Notes under the pieces: model-generated
What the model was told of the DNA's origin: nothing
Seen by the model: only the letters and a program-made list of their open reading frames with translations
Database searches by the model: none
Shown: positions 1-8,111 of the stretch, piece after piece
How the letters are laid out: each line of letters opens with the position of its first letter
Position numbering within the stretch: position 1 is the first letter of the stretch
NCBI GenBank assembly: GCA_030550235.1
Contig: JAUQPU010000002.1
Span: 156,602-220,601 of the forward strand
From: Thermoproteota archaeon
Lineage (GTDB): Archaea; Thermoproteota; Nitrososphaeria_A; Caldarchaeales; Calditenuaceae
Length of the DNA stretch: 64,000 bases
Reading direction: 5' to 3'
Position numbers and translations under genes: made by a program

Positions 1-2
1 TG

Positions 3-26
3 TCAAACGGGGAGGCGATACACTAG
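3..26 (+). CDS. Possible C-terminal end of a gene cut by the window edge
   Basis: One frame is open from the window edge to a TAG at 24-26, immediately before the GTG start of the next gene. Only seven codons are visible, so no product can be named. Its abutment with the membrane-protein gene suggests it is the upstream member of the same transporter operon. Confidence 0.3.
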   Translation, partial: SNGEAIH

Positions 27-302
27 GTGAAGGCTAAAGTCTGGCTCGAGAGAGTTGGCCTCGCATTATCCTTCATAGGACTTGGACTCGTATTCCAGCC
101 GCTTACCAGCGAGCTACTCTACTACGGCTTTATTCTCATAGGTATCGGAGGCTTCACATACACATACTCAACATACCTGCCTAACAAGCCCGGCGGCAAC
201 ATAGGCCTCAAAACACTAGCAAGATGGCTGGCAACGCTAGTAGGCGTAGTAGTTTTCTTCGTGCTACTATCGATTTATCTCGTACCCTTCCTAGTGGTGT
301 AG
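27..302 (+). CDS. Small three-helix membrane protein next to an ABC ATPase
   Basis: This is a 91-residue hydrophobic protein with about three membrane segments, near residues 9-27, 31-50 and 67-90. The start is GTG, preceded by GGGGAGG at 10-16. It ends 4 nt before an ABC transporter ATPase gene, so the two are probably co-transcribed. Some carbohydrate or glycerol ABC transporter operons carry a small membrane protein of this size. That comparison is inference and no family motif is recognised. Confidence 0.7.
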   Translation: MKAKVWLERVGLALSFIGLGLVFQPLTSELLYYGFILIGIGGFTYTYSTYLPNKPGGNIGLKTLARWLATLVGVVVFFVLLSIYLVPFLVV

Positions 303-306
303 GGGG

Positions 307-1401
307 ATGGCGAAAGTACGTGCTGAGAGAGTCACAAAGGTCTTCAAGACTCTAAAGGCACTCGATAACGTCTCAGTCACGATTGATCACGGCTTATTCT
401 TCTGTCTTTTAGGGCCTAGCGGCTCAGGAAAGACGACCCTGATGCGGATCATATCGGGTCTAGAGACGCCTACAAGTGGCTCCATATTTTTCGACGACGA
501 GGATGTCACTGGGTTATCGCCTTCTGAGAGGAACATAGCAATGGTTTTCCAGTTCCCCTCTATATATCCCAGCTTAAACATATACGACAATATAGCTCTG
601 GCAATCAGGCGTGAGGTTAATAGTAAGCAGGAGGAGCGTGAGAGAGTTCAGTGGGCTGCGTCGCTCCTCCGGATTGAGGAGCATCTGAAGAAGAGATATC
701 ATGAGATTGACTTCGGTATACTGCAACGCGTATCCATCGCTAAAGCTATCGTGAGGAAGGCGCAGGTCTACATCTTTGATGAGCCTCTAAGTAATCTAGA
801 CACGAAGTTGAGGGAGTCTCTCAGGTCTGAGTTTCAGCATATACACAGAGAGGTTGGGGGAACATTTATCTATGTTACTCATGACCAGTTAGAGGCCATG
901 GCAATAGCCGATAAGATCGGTATTCTTAGAGATGGGAGGCTTCAGCAGGTGGGGACTCCAGACGAGATCTATTATCACCCACTGAACAAGTTTGTAGCCT
1001 ATTTCATCGGCTCCCCAACCATAAACTTCATTGATACAAAGCTAAAACTGGTGGAGGATAAGCCCTACGCATTTGTAGGCAACACGTACCTCCAGCTTGA
1101 TGAGAAGTTTAAGCGTGCTCTACAATCAAGGATGGGTAAGCTGGAAAATCTACAGCTCGGCATTAGGCCACATGATATTAGCATTTCAACTACACCAGTC
1201 GCTGATTCTATCCCCTGCAATGTGAATTATATTGAGTCACTTGGAACTTCCTTGCTCGTAGAGTTAGTCAGCGGGCCAGCAGCATTCAAATGTCTCTGCG
1301 ACGCCACGCTAAACATAAAGGAGGGAATGCAGGTATACGCGGTCTTCGATAAGGAGCACATTCATATAATAGACCCAGAGACTGAGGAGGTAATTATTTA
1401 A
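307..1401 (+). CDS. ABC transporter ATP-binding protein, MalK/UgpC type, with degenerate signature motif
   Basis: This 364-residue protein has an ABC ATPase domain (about residues 1-230) followed by a TOBE-like C-terminal region, the layout of sugar or glycerol-3-phosphate importer ATPases. Visible motifs are Walker A GPSGSGKT (36-43), Q-loop FQ (81-82), Walker B VYIFDEP (154-160) and the H-loop histidine (192). The ABC signature, normally LSGGQ, reads DFGILQR (about 135-141). Such degenerate ATPases usually pair with a canonical partner, which would be expected just upstream of the window. The permeases and binding protein are not visible, so the substrate is unknown. Confidence 0.88.
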   Translation: MAKVRAERVTKVFKTLKALDNVSVTIDHGLFFCLLGPSGSGKTTLMRIISGLETPTSGSIFFDDEDVTGLSPSERNIAMVFQFPSIYPSLNIYDNIALAIRREVNSKQEERERVQWAASLLRIEEHLKKRYHEIDFGILQRVSIAKAIVRKAQVYIFDEPLSNLDTKLRESLRSEFQHIHREVGGTFIYVTHDQLEAMAIADKIGILRDGRLQQVGTPDEIYYHPLNKFVAYFIGSPTINFIDTKLKLVEDKPYAFVGNTYLQLDEKFKRALQSRMGKLENLQLGIRPHDISISTTPVADSIPCNVNYIESLGTSLLVELVSGPAAFKCLCDATLNIKEGMQVYAVFDKEHIHIIDPETEEVII

Positions 1402-1433
1402 GCCAGCAACACAGGCCCGATATCTGAAGTATT

Positions 1434-2006
1434 TTGTCGGGGCTAGTACCGCCTTGGTGGCGCGTATACTGCGAGGCGGGGCCAGACTGGGTTATCGACG
1501 ACTTTGGAGAGGTACTCTCTGAGCTGGAGAAGAGGCCGCCAAATAGACAGCTCCTAAGCCCAGTTGTAGGGAGCTTCTTAGCCGGGCTACTCCAGGCCTC
1601 CGGCGGCCTCGGCTATCTCAAAATATCTGAAAGCCCTGAGATCTATACCCCCTTCGTCATGTTCAGGTGTGATGAGGATACTGGTGAGTTTATTGTTAGG
1701 CAGGTAGGGGATGCCTGGGTTTTAAAGAGTAGACCGAGAATGGTGCTTTATGTGCTTGGGCTGAGGGCTGTGATTCTGCTTAAGATTATAGGCCCATATC
1801 TCCGCGGCGCGAAACATGCTGCTTATGAAGTGCTGGTGAAGTATGGCTATAAACTCGAGGGGAATAGACCCTGGGAGACTGCGCGCCTGCATGGAATGAG
1901 CATCCGCTCGTCAATAGCGATCTTGGAGGGGAAAAGCATGAAACAAATAATGTTTGAAGGGTTTAGAAGGCTGAAAAAGGAATCTATCGGACAGCGTATA
2001 TCTTAA
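1434..2006 (+). CDS. Free-standing LAGLIDADG-like protein lacking catalytic acids
   Basis: This is a 190-residue protein with a TTG start. Residues 48-64 match the LAGLIDADG helix (FLAGLLQASGG), but the two acidic positions are Gln and Ser. Residues 112-134 (LLKIIGPYLRGAKHAA) match the conserved C-terminal helix of that homing-endonuclease fold. With no catalytic acid it is unlikely to cut DNA. A domesticated nucleic-acid-binding or regulatory role, as in WhiA-type proteins, is possible but inferred. It stands alone, 32 nt after the ABC ATPase gene, and overlaps the next convergent gene by 23 bp. Confidence 0.65.
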   Translation: MSGLVPPWWRVYCEAGPDWVIDDFGEVLSELEKRPPNRQLLSPVVGSFLAGLLQASGGLGYLKISESPEIYTPFVMFRCDEDTGEFIVRQVGDAWVLKSRPRMVLYVLGLRAVILLKIIGPYLRGAKHAAYEVLVKYGYKLEGNRPWETARLHGMSIRSSIAILEGKSMKQIMFEGFRRLKKESIGQRIS

Positions 2007-2385
2007 GTTTTAATCCATCAGGGCCTGCTACTCCCTCAGCAAGCCCTAACGTCCAGTTTAGATACCTGAGCTCTTGGATTCCTGTCTGGAAAAGCACGAA
2101 GGCCCTCACATTATACCCTTTATCGCCTGGCACAGCGTATCCACGTCTATATGCCGAGATGACTCCTTTATCCGTCTTTATGGTCTCATGTACGTGGACA
2201 TAAACTGCGTCTCCGAGGTCGGTCTTGACTGTTGACCCGTAATCCACTCCCTCATATGTTCCATTTATTTTTCCTGAGACCTTCCCCTGCATGTGGTAGT
2301 CTGTCCTACCTACTGTTGCTCCACCGCCAATATCAACGGTTCTTACGATTTTGGCTTCCAACTCATAGAGTAGCTCAAAATTCAT
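1984..2385 (-). CDS. Hypothetical beta-rich small protein
   Basis: About 133 residues from an ATG at 2385, which has GGTGAG five bases upstream. The frame is open further, to 2409, but that would overlap the upstream hydrolase gene. The sequence is rich in alternating hydrophobic/polar stretches and Gly turns with no cysteine cluster, suggesting a beta barrel similar in feel to DUF3237 or allene-oxide-cyclase-like proteins. That resemblance is weak. It lies 5 nt downstream of the metallo-hydrolase gene, so the two are likely co-transcribed. Confidence 0.6.
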   Translation of the reverse strand: MNFELLYELEAKIVRTVDIGGGATVGRTDYHMQGKVSGKINGTYEGVDYGSTVKTDLGDAVYVHVHETIKTDKGVISAYRRGYAVPGDKGYNVRAFVLFQTGIQELRYLNWTLGLAEGVAGPDGLKLKIYAVR

Positions 2386-2390
2386 AGAAC

Positions 2391-3203
2391 TCACCGCTCC
2401 ACAAGCCAAGAAGCCTCCTCAACATATCTCAGGCTCTCCCCCGGGTTGAGGAAAATAAGCTTTGTTGAGGGAGACATGACGGAGACTGCCTGTCTGAGTT
2501 TCTCTTTATCAAGCCTTTGCCGCGGGAATGTGTCATAGTGGCATGGTATGGCAATCTTAGGCTTCAAGATTTTACACGCATAGGCGAACTCCCTAACGCC
2601 CATGTTATACTGGCCACCCGCAGTCATTAGGCATATCTCGGGGCTGTAGAGCTCTTGAATCATATGCATCTCCATGGATACGCCTGTATCCCCTGAGGCG
2701 TAAATGACAGGGCCCCCCTCAAACGATATTACATACCCAACGGCTCCATCCGGATACCTAACCTTGTTTTTCACATAGTCGTAGTGCATGATACTGCTTG
2801 AGTGGAATGCGGGCACCATCGTATATGTTACTCCTCTTATAGTGCAGCTTCCCCCAACGTTCAGCGGATACATCCAGTATTTCCGCCCTGCTTGAGGGTC
2901 TGGGTCTGAGTCGTATGGGATCCCGTGAATGTCTGCATACATCCCCACCTCGGGGCTGCATATCAAGCATGCCCCAGTCTTCTTCACAATCTCTATCGCA
3001 TGCCCAATATGATCTATGTGGCCGTGAGTTACGAGAACAACCGTTGCCTCATTTATATCGTCGAGGCCAACAGGGCTTACAGGGCTGGTCCAGCCGCCGG
3101 CTATGCTTGGAGACTTAAGCCACGGGTCGAGATAGATCTTTTCATTCTTCCACTCAATGTAGAAGGATGCATGACCAATATATCGTATCTTAACCTCAGG
3201 CAT
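2391..3203 (-). CDS. UPF0173-type metallo-beta-lactamase-fold hydrolase
   Basis: This 270-residue metal-dependent hydrolase is of the UlaG/YtkL-like UPF0173 group. The zinc-binding motif HGHIDH is at residues 60-65, with later metal-site candidates in GDTG and PCHYD. The characteristic start IRYIGHASF is present. A TTG at 3227 would give eight extra residues but lies inside a TATA-like box (3225-3235). The ATG at 3203 is about 27 nt from that box and is preferred as a leaderless start. The cellular substrate of this family is not established. Confidence 0.85.
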   Translation of the reverse strand: MPEVKIRYIGHASFYIEWKNEKIYLDPWLKSPSIAGGWTSPVSPVGLDDINEATVVLVTHGHIDHIGHAIEIVKKTGACLICSPEVGMYADIHGIPYDSDPDPQAGRKYWMYPLNVGGSCTIRGVTYTMVPAFHSSSIMHYDYVKNKVRYPDGAVGYVISFEGGPVIYASGDTGVSMEMHMIQELYSPEICLMTAGGQYNMGVREFAYACKILKPKIAIPCHYDTFPRQRLDKEKLRQAVSVMSPSTKLIFLNPGESLRYVEEASWLVER

Positions 3204-3224
3204 ATCGGTGTGAAAATATCGAGA

Positions 3225-3235
3225 CAATATATAAG
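3225..3235 (-). promoter_or_regulatory. TATA-like promoter for the UPF0173 hydrolase gene
   Basis: On the minus strand the sequence CTTATATATTG lies about 27 nt upstream of the ATG at 3203, the spacing expected for a leaderless archaeal transcript. Confidence 0.55.
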
Positions 3236-3259
3236 CCTTCTATGTTTGCACTGGGAACC

Positions 3260-4270
3260 CTATTGCTTCTCCCTGAGCGCCTTGAGTACTTTCTCAGGCG
3301 TTATTGGTAACTCGGTTATTTGTACACCTATGGCATCATAAACTGCGTTAACTATCGCAGGAGCGATGCCGTTAGCTACCATCTCGCCAACTCCCTTGGC
3401 TCCATAAGGCCCTGTCTCTGTGGGAGACTCTACTATCTTATAGACTATCTTTGGTGCGTCGCCCGCCGTAGGTAGAACATATTCGCGGAAGCTTGTAGCT
3501 TGGTGGGTCAGTTGAGGATATCGCGGATAGACGGTTTCTGTTAATGCTGCACCCAGACCCATGAGCATGCCACCTATTATCTGGCCCTCCACCAGCTTGG
3601 GATTTATCGCTCTGCCTACCTCATAGACGGTATATATCTGGAGAACAGTCACAATACCCGTTTCTGTATCAACCTCTACATCTGCAACAATACAGCCATG
3701 AGCCATCGTCGAGTGCGGGTCTGACTCGCCAGTATCAGGATCCACATCGCTCTTAGGCTTGACGTAATGACCTTTACCCACAACCGGGGTATTGTAGACA
3801 AACTGCGCCTGATTTACAACATGCTTCACGGTCAGAAACTTATCCGGCACGCCTTTAACCCATACCTTTCCATTTCCAATCTCTAGGTCCTGGGGCGAAA
3901 CCTCGAGGATCTTAGACGCTACGTCTATAAGTATCTGCCTAATCTCCTGCCCCGCTTTGACTATTGCGTTTCCCATTCTATGGGTAGTTCTACTGGCGAA
4001 TGTGCCCGTGTCGTGTGGGGCTGTCTGTGTATCGCCAAACCTAACCTCGACGTCCTCAACCGATGCTCCAATAGCTTCCGCCGCAATCTGGGCGAGGGCC
4101 GTTCTCAAACCCTGCCCCAGCTCAACGCTCGCGACATTGACGATGAATTTTCCATCAGGCTGAGCCACTATAACCGTCTGGCTTGGGTCTCCTCCAAGGT
4201 TCATTCCCGTTGGATAGCATATGGCAGCTATTCCCCGGCCCCTGAGCCTCGCCACACCCTTCACCCCCAC
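3260..4270 (-). CDS. Molybdenum hydroxylase large subunit, C-terminal half (xanthine/aldehyde oxidase family)
   Basis: This 336-residue protein matches the C-terminal molybdopterin-binding half of xanthine dehydrogenase/aldehyde oxidase/CO dehydrogenase large subunits. The GAKGVGE segment carries the conserved catalytic glutamate and is followed by NGIAPAIVNAVYDA. VASVELGQGLRT is also typical. The nominal GTG start at 4270 overlaps the preceding reading frame by 10 bp. This frame stays open and family-like upstream of the GTG, to about 4309. The two ORFs therefore look like one roughly 788-residue protein interrupted by a 1-nt indel, or a split gene. Confidence 0.85.
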   Translation of the reverse strand: MGVKGVARLRGRGIAAICYPTGMNLGGDPSQTVIVAQPDGKFIVNVASVELGQGLRTALAQIAAEAIGASVEDVEVRFGDTQTAPHDTGTFASRTTHRMGNAIVKAGQEIRQILIDVASKILEVSPQDLEIGNGKVWVKGVPDKFLTVKHVVNQAQFVYNTPVVGKGHYVKPKSDVDPDTGESDPHSTMAHGCIVADVEVDTETGIVTVLQIYTVYEVGRAINPKLVEGQIIGGMLMGLGAALTETVYPRYPQLTHQATSFREYVLPTAGDAPKIVYKIVESPTETGPYGAKGVGEMVANGIAPAIVNAVYDAIGVQITELPITPEKVLKALREKQ

Positions 4271-5619
4271 GAACTCATTTGAAGCAAGTGTGGAGGCAGC
4301 TTCACACCAGCAAGCGATGCCGCCTCCTTCATGACTTCGACTAGGTAGGCGTCATCAATCGGTCGACCCGTCGCTGTGACTTGGCCATTCCTGTAAGCAT
4401 TCTTAAATCTAAACTCCCAAGAATCAACACCAAGTGTTCGTGCATCTCTCTCCATCTGAAGCTCAACCGCATAGGAGACCTCGAAGACACCATACCCCCT
4501 CATAGCGCTTGAAGGCTGTCTATTGGTATAGACGCAGTATCCTTCATAGTACACATTGGGTATATGGTATGGCCCCGAGAGATTCACGGTCGATTTTATG
4601 ACTCCATATGGCGAAGTTCTAGTGTAGGCTCCTGAGTCGTGTAGGAGTCTCGCCCGCCTTCCCAGGATTAAGCCATCCTTCGATAACGCGTCTTCCATCT
4701 CAACCTTTATGGCTGGACGAGTTGTGGATATCGTGAACTCCTCCTCCCTCGTCCACCTCCACTTTACTGGTCTGCCGACGCGCATAGCCGCCACTGCCAC
4801 CTGCATCTCAAACTCGGGGTCTACCTTGCCTCCGAAGCCACCGCCTACAGCTGGTGCTATGACCCTTATGTTAGAGGCCGGTATATTGAGGATTGTGGCG
4901 ACGTTGTCTCTCACAAAGTAGGGTGCCTGCGTTGTCGTGTAAATTGTAAGCTTGCCTCCAGGCTCCGGCTTAGCCACACATACATGTGGCTCTATAGGTG
5001 CGTGCTCTATGGGTGGAATGACGTAGCTGCCCTTAACCACTTTGTCTGCTTGTTTGAAGGCAGTTTCAACATCTCCTCTCCTCACGAGAAAGAAGGGCCT
5101 ACCAGGCCTACCTGGCTTTGTGGCGCCATCCATTCCTGAGCCGTAGATGAAGGCGTTCACACCCCACTTAGTTATAACAGGCGCGTCAGGCTTCAGGGCC
5201 TCCTCCATGTCGAGGACCGGCGGCAGCTCCTCTATCTCCACCTCAACCAACTGGGCCGCCTTAAGCGCGGTCTCCTCATCCCTAGCAACTACGAGGCATA
5301 TCGCCTCCCCCTTGTATTTCACCTCATCCTCAGGGAGAACCGGCTCGTCAGGTGGCCCTATCCCAATGCCAGCCATGTTAACATGAATGTTATTTGGCAC
5401 ATCCTTAGCAGTAATGATTTTAATGACACCCGGCACTTTCTCAGCACGCGAAGTATCAATCTTTCTTATTTTGCCGCGGGCAACAGGGCTGCGAACAGCC
5501 TTAATCCATAACATGCCTGGGAATGATATCTCGTCGACATACTGTGTGGTGCCTGTAACGTGTCCCAGCAACTGGACGTTCTTGATCGGAGCACCTACGG
5601 CTGCGAACTGGCCAGACAT
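4261..5619 (-). CDS. Molybdenum hydroxylase large subunit, N-terminal half
   Basis: This 452-residue protein has the alpha/beta hammerhead region (about 15-130) and the first molybdopterin-binding region of the xanthine dehydrogenase family (GGGFGGKVDPEFEMQVA). The loop near the Mo site reads SAMRGYGVFE, the xanthine/aldehyde type. The AYRCSFR loop of true CO dehydrogenases is absent, so CO is an unlikely substrate. It stops with TGA just where the C-terminal half takes over in another frame. Frames switch near 4309-4311 and the final dozen residues look unrelated to the family, favouring a frameshift. Confidence 0.85.
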   Translation of the reverse strand: MSGQFAAVGAPIKNVQLLGHVTGTTQYVDEISFPGMLWIKAVRSPVARGKIRKIDTSRAEKVPGVIKIITAKDVPNNIHVNMAGIGIGPPDEPVLPEDEVKYKGEAICLVVARDEETALKAAQLVEVEIEELPPVLDMEEALKPDAPVITKWGVNAFIYGSGMDGATKPGRPGRPFFLVRRGDVETAFKQADKVVKGSYVIPPIEHAPIEPHVCVAKPEPGGKLTIYTTTQAPYFVRDNVATILNIPASNIRVIAPAVGGGFGGKVDPEFEMQVAVAAMRVGRPVKWRWTREEEFTISTTRPAIKVEMEDALSKDGLILGRRARLLHDSGAYTRTSPYGVIKSTVNLSGPYHIPNVYYEGYCVYTNRQPSSAMRGYGVFEVSYAVELQMERDARTLGVDSWEFRFKNAYRNGQVTATGRPIDDAYLVEVMKEAASLAGVKLPPHLLQMSSWG

Positions 5620-5626
5620 ATTTTTC

Positions 5627-6085
5627 TCACCTTTTCTTAGAAAGGGACTTTATAGCGTTTATGATTGGGACATAGCCTGTACATCGGCAGAGGTTCCCAG
5701 CCAGGGCATCAAATATCTCCTCATCAGTCGGTGAGGGATTTCTATCGAGCAGAGCTTTCGCAGTCAAGATCATCCCAGGCGTGCAGTACCCACACTGTGC
5801 CGCGTCATTCTCAAGGAATGCCTTCTGTATCTCACTCAGCTCTCCATCATGGGCTAAACCCGCAACCGTCGTGACTTCTTTTCCATCGACATACCCAGCC
5901 AACGTTAGACAGGAATATCTCGGCCTCCCATTTACAAGCACTATGCAGGCCCCGCAAGTTCCCTCTCCACATCCGAAATGTACAGACCCAACGACCAGCT
6001 TATCCTTTAATATCTTCAAGAGAGTATCCGTATGCTTAGCATCAACTTCAACATACTCCCCATCAAGCTTGAATTTTATTCTCAA
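5627..6085 (-). CDS. Molybdenum hydroxylase small subunit, two 2Fe-2S clusters
   Basis: This 152-residue subunit has the usual length of CoxS/XdhC-type iron-sulfur subunits. An N-terminal plant-ferredoxin-like domain binds one cluster through C39, C44, C47 and C59 (CGEGTCGAC). A C-terminal helical domain binds the second through C98, C101, C133 and C135 (CGYCTPG and CRCTGY). It passes electrons from the Mo site to the FAD subunit. The gene sits between the FAD and Mo subunit genes with gaps of 16 and 7 nt. Confidence 0.95.
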   Translation of the reverse strand: MRIKFKLDGEYVEVDAKHTDTLLKILKDKLVVGSVHFGCGEGTCGACIVLVNGRPRYSCLTLAGYVDGKEVTTVAGLAHDGELSEIQKAFLENDAAQCGYCTPGMILTAKALLDRNPSPTDEEIFDALAGNLCRCTGYVPIINAIKSLSKKR

Positions 6086-6101
6086 CGCCTCTCCCTCCTC
6101 G

Positions 6102-6941
6102 TCAAATAAATCTGTTTAAAATCTTTTTGAACAAGACCTGCGCGATCACCTCTCTATACCATGATGATGCTAGCGCGTCATCGATGATGTCTACATTATC
6201 AACTAGGTGTTTAGCGGCTTCCTCTATAAGCTCGCTGGTCAGCTTCTTGCTTGTGAGAAGCCTCTCAGCCCTTTTAACGCGGTAGGGATGTGTTGTCAGA
6301 CCACCTATCGCCACCATCACTCTACGCGCTTTTTTATTTTTATCCAGGTCCAAGCCTACAGAGACCGACGCAATTGTTGGGCCACTATATCTCCAAGGTG
6401 TCTGCTTGAGGAAGGATGAAAGCCTTGGCGGCCTCCTAATCCTGATTGCTGTTAATACTTCATCTGCTTTAATGTTATATTTGAGTGGGCCTCTGTAGAA
6501 TTTAGAGAGGGGGACGGTTCTCACCCCCCTTGTCCCTCTTAGCACTAGTGTCGCGTCTAATGATAATAGTGCTGTGGCTATGTCTCCAGCTGGGGCTGGT
6601 GTGAAGATGTTACCTCCTACCGTAGCCATATCCTTGAGGGCAAGGCCGTGAATATTCTCGGCAGCCTCTCTTAACGCGGTGGGAAGACCCCGCGTCTCAA
6701 GTAGCCTACTTATGGGAGTTGTCGCACCTATCTCCACAACATTCCCCCGAATCTTCACGTAGTCGAGTGGAACCTTCTCAAGCGAGATTATCGCCTCAGG
6801 TTCGGCTATCATTTTACTGACAAGCTGCACCGCAGCCGTACCACCAGCCACAAAAAGCGCCTTTTCTCGAAGCCGCCTCTTTAAAGAAATAGCATCCCTC
6901 AAACTTGCTGGTGCGTAGTATCCACTGGCAACTTGACTCAT
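6102..6941 (-). CDS. Molybdenum hydroxylase medium subunit, FAD-binding
   Basis: This 279-residue subunit is of the CoxM type. FAD-binding signatures are VAGGTAAVQL near residue 32 and TVGGNIFTPAPAGDIATALL near residues 107-126, followed by a CO-dehydrogenase-flavoprotein C-terminal domain (AIGGLTTHPYRVKRAE). It is the first gene of the medium-small-large operon. A TATA-like element lies about 40 nt upstream. The hydroxylase would transfer electrons to an acceptor not encoded here. The divergent-regulated Mo/W transporter at 12.2-14.4 kb could supply the metal. Confidence 0.92.
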   Translation of the reverse strand: MSQVASGYYAPASLRDAISLKRRLREKALFVAGGTAAVQLVSKMIAEPEAIISLEKVPLDYVKIRGNVVEIGATTPISRLLETRGLPTALREAAENIHGLALKDMATVGGNIFTPAPAGDIATALLSLDATLVLRGTRGVRTVPLSKFYRGPLKYNIKADEVLTAIRIRRPPRLSSFLKQTPWRYSGPTIASVSVGLDLDKNKKARRVMVAIGGLTTHPYRVKRAERLLTSKKLTSELIEEAAKHLVDNVDIIDDALASSWYREVIAQVLFKKILNRFI

Positions 6942-6977
6942 ATCAATTTACGCCTCGAAATCCTTTAGGAGCAGTTG

Positions 6978-6986
6978 CATTTAAAC
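6978..6986 (-). promoter_or_regulatory. TATA-like promoter for the molybdenum hydroxylase operon
   Basis: GTTTAAATG on the minus strand, preceded by a purine-rich BRE-like AGAAT, lies about 40 nt upstream of the FAD subunit ATG. A short leader of about 15 nt would result. Confidence 0.5.
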
Positions 6987-7118
6987 ATTCTGACAACACA
7001 GATCCATAACGACTACGACACAGAGGTGATAAGAGTTTACGAGGCTCCTCAATACCCTTGAATTAGGGGATGCAACTTCTTACTCAGACAACTTTTGAAC
7101 GAGAGATTATATGATTAA

Positions 7119-7217
7119 AAATCTATCGATGCTACGGCATTCAGCATCACACATCTCGAGGCCGCACAAGACATTGTGAAGCAGCAAAAAGATGGCGTCA
7201 AGCCTCCGGATGTCTAA
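7119..7217 (+). pseudogene. Possible gene remnant, last 32 codons only
   Basis: The frame from 7119 to a TAA at 7215 reads like the C-terminal tail of a protein (for example HLEAAQDIVKQQKDG). It is blocked upstream by a stop at 7116 and has no start codon. It may be what is left of a deleted gene in this otherwise gene-poor stretch. The parent family is not recognised. Apart from this, 6987-7330 shows nothing identifiable. Confidence 0.3.
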
Positions 7218-7330
7218 TCCCCCTGATTAATTGAGTATAAGAGGGATTCTAGTCCCTGATCCAAATCTAAAGTATGAACCTTCGTTAGTTAGGTTGCAAG
7301 TGTAAAAAAGAAGAGTAGGTAGTTTAATGT

Positions 7331-7784
7331 TTATTCTATGCCCCATCTCTTAGTGATTTTTACGATAAGGAAAGTGACGAAGGATACTATTATGAAGGTT
7401 ATGATTGATACAAGGAAGTTTCCGATTCCGAAGAGTTGTCCTGTGCAGTTTGGGTCTAATGGGTTTCCTTGAGCGTCTAGTGCAGTAGGCGGGATGGCAA
7501 ACCTGAGGGTGGATAGGTTTCCAAGGCCTGGGAGGGCTAACCCAATTATCGGCATTAGTATGTCTTTAACAAGAGACTGCACGACCTGGCCCACATATAC
7601 ACCCATGATGAAGGTTACAGCGAGGCCTAGCACCTTGTACCTTGATATGAAGTCGACTAACTCATTCTAAAAGCCTTTTGGCGGTGGTGGAGGCGGTTGT
7701 GTAGGCTTAGGCTCTAAGAGAGTCTTAAATATCCTTCAGAACTTTCAGAATTTCTTCGTTAACGTTTTCCTCTCTTTTTGACAT
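7331..7784 (-). pseudogene. mscL: MscL mechanosensitive channel with disrupted 5' part
   Basis: The intact frame from GTG 7633 gives 100 residues with both MscL membrane helices (GVYVGQVVQSLVKDILMP; the second before KITKRWGIE). It lacks the N-terminal cytoplasmic helix. The missing part is found upstream: an ATG at 7784 with GAGGTGA before it opens a helical segment ending in a stop at 7725. In the MscL frame a proline-rich linker (PKPTQPPPPPPKGF) then runs into a TAG at 7667-7669, followed by NELVDFISRYKVLG and the channel. One frameshift (7728-7745) plus one amber codon therefore separate a plausible full-length MscL. A pseudogene, a sequence error or a shortened channel are all possible. 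Confidence 0.75.
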
Positions 7785-7975
7785 TTCAATGCTTCACCTC
7801 GCTTTTAATTGGTTTTAACTCGTGTTTACATCGAATTCTCTCACGATATATTGTTTATGCTCCATGCGGATAAGATCTAGCCACTGGGTTATAAAATCAG
7901 AACTGGCGATGCCTATTCTTGAATGGATGAGTGTTTTTAGCCCTCATCAGTTTCTGGATGTTTTTAAAAGTTAGG

Positions 7976-8047
7976 TGGACCGGGCGGGATTCGAACCCGC
8001 GGCCTCCCGGGTGCAAACCGGGTGATCTGCCGCTGATCTACCGGCCC
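7976..8047 (-). tRNA. tRNA-Ala (anticodon TGC)
   Basis: A 72-nt cloverleaf with a 7-bp acceptor stem (GGGCCGG with CCGGTCC, containing the G3-U70 pair that marks alanine tRNAs), an anticodon stem CCCGG/CCGGG with loop TTTGCAC, and a T arm GCGGG-TTCGAAT-CCCGC. The discriminator is A73. The CCA end is not encoded and no intron is seen. The anticodon lies at 8013-8015. Confidence 0.97.
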
Positions 8048-8074
8048 TCCAATATCTGAGTTGATAATTAGGGA

Positions 8075-8083
8075 AGATATAAA
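8075..8083. promoter_or_regulatory. Shared TATA-like element between tRNA-Ala and atpF
   Basis: AGATATAAA lies 28-36 nt from the tRNA 5' end on one side and about 30 nt from the atpF ATG on the other. It could serve either or both directions. Confidence 0.45.
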
Positions 8084-8111
8084 GTCTGGATTTGGATAGG
8101 AGTTTGGTGGT

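Noticed and set aside
4261-5619. Aerobic CO dehydrogenase large subunit
   Set aside because: The AYRCSFR active-site loop is absent; the loop is of the xanthine/aldehyde type.
7667-7669. Amber codon read as pyrrolysine in MscL
   Set aside because: A separate frameshift also breaks the gene, and no pyrrolysine genes are seen in the window, so decay or sequence error is simpler.
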